Below the pieces are notes generated by a model that did not search any database, was not told the origin of the DNA, and worked only from the letters and a program-made list of their open reading frames with translations. The position numbers were made by a program, and so were the translations under genes. Positions 59,106 through 64,000 of a stretch of DNA of 64,000 nucleotides are shown here, piece after piece. Source of the stretch: Flavobacteriaceae bacterium 3519-10 (lineage in GTDB: Bacteria; Bacteroidota; Bacteroidia; Flavobacteriales; Weeksellaceae); contig CP001673.1 in the NCBI GenBank assembly GCA_000023725.1, forward strand, positions 2,614,342 to 2,678,341, in the 5' to 3' direction. How positions within the stretch are numbered: the stretch's first letter is position 1; each line of letters opens with the position of its first letter.

Positions 59106-60335
59106 ATGAAAGTTTTTCTAGCAAAAATTTTACCGGTTTGCGCCGCCGTAGTTTTAACAGCGTGTAGCGGAACTCCAAAAAACAATGCGCAGGCACAGGT
59201 TTTAAAAAACGGCACGTTAGCCAATCCGGAAACAGCTTCTAAAAATTCGCCAGAATATCAACCGGCCTTCGAAGGACAAACCCGCGTAAATGGGCTCCAG
59301 ACTTCGACGGCTTACCAGGTTGATGTTATTAATTCCGGCCTCAATAAACCCTGGGGCATCACGGATCTGCCAGATGGCCGACTGCTGATTTCCTCAAAAT
59401 CCGGATATCTCAACATCGTATCAGCCGACGGCAAAAACACAGTGAAAGTGGAAGGCCTGCCTAAAGTAGACGATAAAGGCCAGGGCGGCTTGCTGGATAT
59501 TGCCCTGGATCCCGATTTCAATACGAACAGAATGATTTTCTGGACCTACTCTGAACCAGTTGCCGGCGGCAATCATACAGCCGTAGCCAAAGGAAAACTT
59601 TCTGCGGATGACAAAAAAATTGAGAACCCTACCGTAATTTTCCGCGCTACGCCTACTTACGACGGCGATAAGCACTTCGGAAGCCGCCTTGTTTTTGATA
59701 AGGACGGACATCTTTTTGTGAGCACAGGCGAAAGGTCGGATATGGAAATGCGGCCTTACGCGCAAAGGCAGGATGCCTATCTCGGTAAAGTATTAAAAAT
59801 TACCAAAGACGGTAAACCAGCTCCCGGAAATCCTACCATTTCAGGTTGGAAACCAGAAATTTATGCTACCGGAATCCGAAACCCACAAGGGCTTGCGCTT
59901 GATGAAAAAGGCCAGCTTTGGGATGGTGAAATGGGTCCGAAAGGCGGAGACGAGGTAAATTTAATCCAGCCCGGTAAAAACTATGGCTGGGGCGATGTGT
60001 CTTACGGAACTGAATACAGCGGCAAAAAAATAAATAACGGAGCTACACAGAAAGCAGGAACTGAACAACCGGTTTACTACTGGGATCCGTCGATATCCAT
60101 GAGCGGAATGGATTTCTACAAAGGCAATATCGCGGAGTGGAAAAATAATCTGATGCTGGGTTGCCTCAGCGGACAGAAAATTATCCGGCTGGTTATTGAA
60201 AACAATAAAGTAGTTGGCGAAGAATGGCTTCTGACCGCCCAGAACGACCGGATTCGGGACGTGCTGAGTGCGCGCGACGGTAATCTCTACGCAATTTCAG
60301 ACAGCGGAAAACTACACCGGATTTCAAAAAAATAA
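59106..60335 (+). CDS. PQQ-dependent sugar dehydrogenase-family lipoprotein
   Basis: 409 residues. Lipoprotein signal with lipobox LTAC (cysteine 20), then a linker, then a beta-propeller of the soluble PQQ glucose dehydrogenase (GdhB/YliI/Hhip) family. Typical pieces: NKPWGITDLPDGRLLIS, LLDIALDPDF, HFGSRLVFDKDGHLFVSTGER, GIRNPQGLALDE and LMLGCLSGQKIIRL. It would oxidise a sugar aldose at the outer membrane with electrons passed to a quinone or cytochrome; the substrate is unproven. It converges with a DUF6973-like gene 2 bases away. Confidence 0.9.
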   Translation: MKVFLAKILPVCAAVVLTACSGTPKNNAQAQVLKNGTLANPETASKNSPEYQPAFEGQTRVNGLQTSTAYQVDVINSGLNKPWGITDLPDGRLLISSKSGYLNIVSADGKNTVKVEGLPKVDDKGQGGLLDIALDPDFNTNRMIFWTYSEPVAGGNHTAVAKGKLSADDKKIENPTVIFRATPTYDGDKHFGSRLVFDKDGHLFVSTGERSDMEMRPYAQRQDAYLGKVLKITKDGKPAPGNPTISGWKPEIYATGIRNPQGLALDEKGQLWDGEMGPKGGDEVNLIQPGKNYGWGDVSYGTEYSGKKINNGATQKAGTEQPVYYWDPSISMSGMDFYKGNIAEWKNNLMLGCLSGQKIIRLVIENNKVVGEEWLLTAQNDRIRDVLSARDGNLYAISDSGKLHRISKK

Positions 60336-60337
60336 CT

Positions 60338-60856
60338 TTATTCGAAGTCTTCAAGATACACCAAATCATCACCATAAGAACCGTCAGGATTATCAATAAT
60401 TCTGGCGGTTTTTGTTTTAGCAAGAAGATGATCGATGAAAAAGCTGGTCTCGAAAAACTGACGGTGAACGCCTTGCAACAGGTTCATAAAAAGTTTCATC
60501 CCAACTTGGTTATTGTGCAGGTCCATTTTCTTTTCTAGCGGTTCATTCGGGAAGAGTTCTTCGTGAAGATCCGTCATTTTTTTACAGTATCGCAGCGACT
60601 TTTCGGGCGAAGAAACCTTGCAGCAGTACATCATTATGAGACAGGTCCAAAGTGCATGGCGAAACGCATTACCCACACCACTGTTCGAGTTCGTTTTCGG
60701 GAAATACTCCTGTGCCAGCGCAAAGCTTTTGGCCGTAGCGTACATTGCAAGCACCGTAAATAGCGGATGCGGAACCCACAACTTCAGCAGCGTAAAAATT
60801 TTGCTGAAACTCAGGCTCCTAAAAGTATTGAAGAAAATGCGTACTGTTCTTGTCAT
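60338..60856 (-). CDS. DUF6973-like protein
   Basis: 172 residues. The conserved elements are NAFRHALWTC (residues 63-72), a central helix ending in DLHEELFP (about 97-104) and KMDLHNNQVG (about 109-118), resembling the DUF6973 pattern with paired H-x-x-x-W, HE and HNN. The arrangement of histidines, glutamate, aspartate and asparagines suggests a metal site or hydrolase centre (inference). The N-terminus has a weak hydrophobic stretch. Function unknown. Confidence 0.65.
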   Translation of the reverse strand: MTRTVRIFFNTFRSLSFSKIFTLLKLWVPHPLFTVLAMYATAKSFALAQEYFPKTNSNSGVGNAFRHALWTCLIMMYCCKVSSPEKSLRYCKKMTDLHEELFPNEPLEKKMDLHNNQVGMKLFMNLLQGVHRQFFETSFFIDHLLAKTKTARIIDNPDGSYGDDLVYLEDFE

Positions 60857-60906
60857 TACAGAAATCTCCCCTTAAAAGGAGAGATTTGTAGTATTTAAAT
60901 AAATTT

Positions 60907-61755
60907 TTAGTGAACCAAAAGTTTCACCGTTTTCGAAACTTTTTCTTTGATTTCGGTTCGTTTCACAATGAAATCCACGAATCCTTTTTCCTGAAGAAAT
61001 TCTGACGTCTGGAAACCTTCCGGTAAATCTTTACCGATGGTTTCACGGATAACCCGCGGGCCGGCAAAACCGATCAACGCGCCTGGTTCGGCCATGATGA
61101 TGTCTGCTGTCATGGCGAAAGATGCGGTAATTCCACCGAAAGTTGGGTCGCATAGATAAGCGATGTAAAGCAGGCCTTCTTCCGAAAGCTGTGCAAGTTT
61201 TGCCTGTACTTTAGCGAGCTGCATCAGCGAGTAGGTTGCCTCCTGCATCCTTGCGCCACCCGACTGGCAGATAATCATGTAGGGAAGGCGGTTTGCGATA
61301 CAGTAATCTACTGCGCGACGGATTTTTTCGCCCATCACGGATCCCAACGATCCGCCGATAAATGCAAAGTCCATACACGAAATCACCATCTGTTCGCCAT
61401 TTACCCTTCCGACTGCGTTACGGATGGAATCTGTAAGTTTTGTTTTGGCTTTCACCTCTTTCAGGCGGTCCACATATGCTTTGGTATCTTTAAAACCCAG
61501 CATATCAACGCTTTCTACATTCGCGTCGAGCTCCGTAAATTTATTATCATCAAAAAGAATCGAGAAAAATTCGCGGCTGCCAATTCTTACATGGAAACCG
61601 TCTTCCGGCGAAACGTAGTTGTTTGCTTTCAGTTCTTCGTGCTCAATGATTTTTCCGGTCGGTGTCTGATGCCAAAGCCCTTTCGGAACATCTTTCTTAT
61701 CCTCCGTGGAAGTAGTGATATTTTTTGTTTTTCTTTTAAACCAGTCGAATGCCAT
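60907..61755 (-). CDS. accD: Acetyl-CoA carboxylase carboxyltransferase subunit beta, zinc-ribbon cysteines lost
   Basis: 282 residues. With AccA it transfers CO2 from biotin to acetyl-CoA, giving malonyl-CoA for fatty acids. The crotonase-like core is intact ([62 protein letters not shown]). The N-terminal zinc ribbon has the usual spacing but none of its four cysteines: LWHQTPTGK has T31 and G34, and VSPEDGFH has S49 and D52, where other AccD have CxxC pairs. It lies 83 bases after fbaA. Confidence 0.95.
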   Translation of the reverse strand: MAFDWFKRKTKNITTSTEDKKDVPKGLWHQTPTGKIIEHEELKANNYVSPEDGFHVRIGSREFFSILFDDNKFTELDANVESVDMLGFKDTKAYVDRLKEVKAKTKLTDSIRNAVGRVNGEQMVISCMDFAFIGGSLGSVMGEKIRRAVDYCIANRLPYMIICQSGGARMQEATYSLMQLAKVQAKLAQLSEEGLLYIAYLCDPTFGGITASFAMTADIIMAEPGALIGFAGPRVIRETIGKDLPEGFQTSEFLQEKGFVDFIVKRTEIKEKVSKTVKLLVH

Positions 61756-61766
61756 TATTGGAATTT

Positions 61767-61793
61767 TAGATTTTAAATTCTAGATTTTAAATT
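61767..61793. repeat. Short AT-rich direct repeat upstream of accD
   Basis: TAGATTTTAAATT occurs twice with a 14-base period. A one-mismatch copy (TAGATTGTAAATT) lies upstream of rplU at 10539-10551, also near an isolated TAGATTTTGCC, so it may be a recurring AT-rich element. Confidence 0.5.
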
Positions 61794-61838
61794 TTGCCGG
61801 CTTCATACCTTCAAAATTCAATAAAAAATTAAAATAAA

Positions 61839-62906
61839 TTAAATTGTATTTACATTATTCAGGTCTTCAAACGCCTGAACCAATCTTGTAATAAAAGTTT
61901 CTTCTCCTTTTCTTACCCAAACGCGCGGGTCGTAATATTTTTTGTTCGGTTTTTCTTCACCGTCCGGATTGCCAATCTGGCTTCTCAGGTACTCAATATT
62001 CTGCGTCATATAATCTCTGATGCCTTCTGCGTAAGCAAACTGCAGATCAGTATCGATATTCATCTTGATGGCACCGTAACTTATGGCTTCACGAATTTCC
62101 TCAACAGTAGAACCTGATCCGCCGTGAAATACAAAGTTCACCGGTTTTTCTGCAGTTCCAAATTTTTCCTGAACGTATTTCTGAGAATTATCTAAAATTT
62201 TCGGTGTTAATTTCACATTTCCAGGCTTATAAACCCCATGAACGTTACCAAAAGCTGCCGCAATGGTAAAGTTTGGTGAAATAGCGTTTAACCTTTCGTA
62301 TGCGTATGCCACCTCATCTGGCTGCGTGTAAAGTTTGGAAGAATCTACGCCGGAATTATCTACTCCGTCTTCTTCACCGCCTGTTACGCCCAGTTCAATT
62401 TCGAGTGTCATGCCCATTTTGGCCATTCTTTCAAAATATTTGCACGAAATATCCATGTTTTCCTCGATTGGCTCTTCAGACAAATCGAGCATGTGTGATG
62501 AATAAAGGGATTTTCCGGTTTGCGCGAAAAATTCTTCGTTAGCATCCATCAATCCGTCGATCCACGGAAGGAGTTTCTTCGCACAGTGATCGGTATGAAG
62601 AATTACGGTGGCTCCGTACGCTTCTGCCAAAGTGTGGATGTGTTTTGCACCGGCTACTGCACCGGCAATTGCGGCTTTCTGACCGTCGTTATTTAAACCT
62701 TTACCTGCATTGTAAGCAGCGCCCCCATTGGAGAACTGAATGATCACGGGAGAATTGAGTTTGGCAGCAGTTTCAAGAACCGCATTCACGTTGCTCGAAC
62801 CGATTACGTTTACCGCCGGGAGGGCGAAATTATTTTCCTTCGCAAAATCGAAGATTTCAGTAACCAATTTGCCTGTGGCAACACCTGCCGGAAAACGTCT
62901 GCTCAT
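61839..62906 (-). CDS. fbaA: Fructose-bisphosphate aldolase class II
   Basis: 355 residues, the E. coli FbaA-like class IIA form. It splits fructose 1,6-bisphosphate in glycolysis and reverses the step in gluconeogenesis. The zinc-binding HTDHCAKKLLPW, SSHMLDLSEE, ELGVTGGEEDG, AFGNVHGVYKPGN and VFHGGSGST motifs are all present. It sits between nadK and accD on the same strand and lacks an obvious promoter of its own, so expression may be linked to its neighbours. Confidence 0.97.
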   Translation of the reverse strand: MSRRFPAGVATGKLVTEIFDFAKENNFALPAVNVIGSSNVNAVLETAAKLNSPVIIQFSNGGAAYNAGKGLNNDGQKAAIAGAVAGAKHIHTLAEAYGATVILHTDHCAKKLLPWIDGLMDANEEFFAQTGKSLYSSHMLDLSEEPIEENMDISCKYFERMAKMGMTLEIELGVTGGEEDGVDNSGVDSSKLYTQPDEVAYAYERLNAISPNFTIAAAFGNVHGVYKPGNVKLTPKILDNSQKYVQEKFGTAEKPVNFVFHGGSGSTVEEIREAISYGAIKMNIDTDLQFAYAEGIRDYMTQNIEYLRSQIGNPDGEEKPNKKYYDPRVWVRKGEETFITRLVQAFEDLNNVNTI

Positions 62907-62973
62907 AATTTATTTTTTAGAAGATTTTAACTCAGATTTTGACGGTAAAGTTAAGGATTTTATGCTGAAAGGA

Positions 62974-63840
62974 TCAGTTTCTTTTGTCTTTTCCCCACAG
63001 TAATTTCTGGCGGATGGTTTCGTAAAAACTCAAATCTCTGGGGTGGATCAGCAGGATCTGAAACCGGGCTTTGCGTAATATAATTTCTACGTCGGTCTCC
63101 ATGTTTACAAGCCTGGAATCGAGCGAGAGCGAGTATTGCGGTACGCGGCTTTCAACCTTAAGCCGGATCTCCACATCGTCATTTACAATCAGCGGGCGCA
63201 CGTTGAGGTTGTGTGGCGCGATCGGTGTGATGACGAACGTGTTGTTATTGGGCGTGATAATCGGGCCGCCACAACTTAAAGAGTAAGCCGTAGAACCTGT
63301 AGGTGTGGAAATAATGACGCCGTCGCCCCAGAAAACATTCAGAAATTCGCCGTCGATATAAGAATCGACGGTAATCATGGCAGTGGTTTCTTTCCGCGAA
63401 ACCGTAATGTCGTTTAAAGCAAAAGGGAAAAATATGGTTTTATCCGGTGATACAATTTCAATAACCGACCTGCGGCTCACATTTACCTCACCTTTAATAA
63501 TGTCGTCCAGTTTAAGAAAAACCTCCTCTTTGGTAAAACTCGAAAGAAAACCGAGACGGCCGGTATTAACGCCCACTACAGGAATTTCGAGATCCTGAAC
63601 AAACAGTAGTGAATTAACAATAGTTCCGTCGCCGCCGAAAGTGAAAAACCAATCTACCTTCTGCTCCTTTAAATCTTCTTTGCCGGCGAAAGTTTTGAAG
63701 ATCTTGGAAAACTCCATCGCATTGGCCATTTCTTCGTACAAAATAGCCTGAATGCCGCGTTTTTCTAGCTCAGAAACGAATTTACTCAAATACAGAAAAG
63801 TATCTAAATCGCTTTTTTGGGAATAAACAGCTGCCTTCAT
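62974..63840 (-). CDS. nadK: NAD kinase
   Basis: 288 residues. Phosphorylates NAD to NADP. The catalytic GGDGT motif (FTFGGDGTIVNSL) near residue 70, PVVGVNTGRLGFLSSF and DGVIISTPTGSTAYSLSCGGP are the family signature. It begins 3 bases before the stop codon of the upstream partial gene, so the two are translated together. The pair of nadK with a CBS-domain gene is usual in Flavobacteriia. Confidence 0.96.
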   Translation of the reverse strand: MKAAVYSQKSDLDTFLYLSKFVSELEKRGIQAILYEEMANAMEFSKIFKTFAGKEDLKEQKVDWFFTFGGDGTIVNSLLFVQDLEIPVVGVNTGRLGFLSSFTKEEVFLKLDDIIKGEVNVSRRSVIEIVSPDKTIFFPFALNDITVSRKETTAMITVDSYIDGEFLNVFWGDGVIISTPTGSTAYSLSCGGPIITPNNNTFVITPIAPHNLNVRPLIVNDDVEIRLKVESRVPQYSLSLDSRLVNMETDVEIILRKARFQILLIHPRDLSFYETIRQKLLWGKDKRN

Positions 63841-63843
63841 TAT

Positions 63844-64000
63844 TTAAAATTGCAGATATTTCTGGAAGAAACCAAATCTGTCTTTCAGCAGGTCTTCTTT
63901 TTCATCGTCGTAATATTTATGCACCACGCTATAGCCGTATCTTTCAAAGGTTTCATCAATTGAACTGGTATTTTCAGCATTGAATTTCAGCGTAATCTGA
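63844..64000 (-). CDS. C-terminal end of a probable CBS-domain protein (partial)
   Basis: Only the last 52 codons are inside the window, stopping at 63844. The translated end (KFNAENTSSIDETFERYGY, then FGFFQKYLQF) resembles the C-terminus of the CBS-domain proteins that precede nadK in Chryseobacterium and relatives. No CBS motif itself is visible in the part present, so the call rests on position and this similarity from memory. Confidence 0.5.
   Translation of the reverse strand, partial: QITLKFNAENTSSIDETFERYGYSVVHKYYDDEKEDLLKDRFGFFQKYLQF

Overview
The window is a 64-kb piece of ordinary bacterial chromosome from a member of the Bacteroidota, almost certainly Flavobacteriia and most likely the Weeksellaceae (Chryseobacterium/Kaistella/Elizabethkingia relatives). 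The grounds are: upstream regions carrying the Bacteroidota -7 box TAnnTTTG and few Shine-Dalgarno-like sequences; characteristic neighbourhoods (ftsH-LUD protein-cdsA-psd, a dcw cluster without murF or ddl, nadK beside a CBS-like gene); a tryptophanase; an Elizabethkingia-type prolyl oligopeptidase; and the bacillithiol proteins YpdA and bacilliredoxin. I saw no rRNA, tRNA, CRISPR array, prophage or insertion sequence.

Layout. 1-6063 (+): end of ftsH, a LUD-domain protein, cdsA, psd (phospholipid synthesis), a lipoprotein and a CPA2-type cation/proton antiporter. 6100-10500: lipoprotein (-), flavoprotein (-), thioesterase-thiL (+), rpmA-rplU (-). 10600-15470: acyltransferase (+), a small membrane protein (-), miaE (+), a DUF502 protein (+), tryptophanase (+) and an AT-rich HEPN-like orphan. 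15467-15893 is the only gene-free stretch above 300 bases; it holds a degenerate 21-base tandem repeat, a terminator and a long palindromic repeat. 15894-24938: EF-G2-like factor, ypdA, a 2OG-Fe(II) oxygenase, a ParE-type toxin-antitoxin pair, menD (+), a small lipoprotein (+), a GH3-family protein and a bacilliredoxin.

25172-41661 (all -) is the division and cell-wall (dcw) cluster: mraZ-rsmH-ftsL-ftsI-murE-mraY-murD-ftsW-murG-murC-ftsQ-ftsA-ftsZ-yqeY. It starts at a promoter with two MraZ-type boxes and ends at a strong terminator, so it reads as one transcription unit linking peptidoglycan precursor synthesis (MurC, D, E, MraY, MurG) to the septal machinery (FtsW, I, L, Q, A, Z). 41900-64000: hydrolase, engB, SpmA-SpmB fusion, radical SAM protein, prolyl oligopeptidase, mutL, rhomboid protease, EEP-family protein, lipoprotein, pabB-pabC, two related membrane proteins, an AI-2E-type permease, DUF3820 protein, uvrB, PQQ sugar dehydrogenase, a DUF6973-like protein, accD, fbaA, nadK and the end of a probable CBS protein.

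The most noteworthy points are: the in-frame 21-base minisatellite; -7 boxes lying 3-6 bases before several start codons (mraZ, uvrB, ypdA, GH3, pabB, the gene at 54103), which implies leaderless mRNAs and explains several false TTG starts; an EF-G paralogue without the catalytic switch-II histidine; a MutL with degenerate endonuclease motifs; an AccD without zinc-ribbon cysteines; a palindromic operator before the toxin-antitoxin pair; and a double-hairpin repeat in a probable 5' UTR. I did not find a multi-gene system that looks wholly new.
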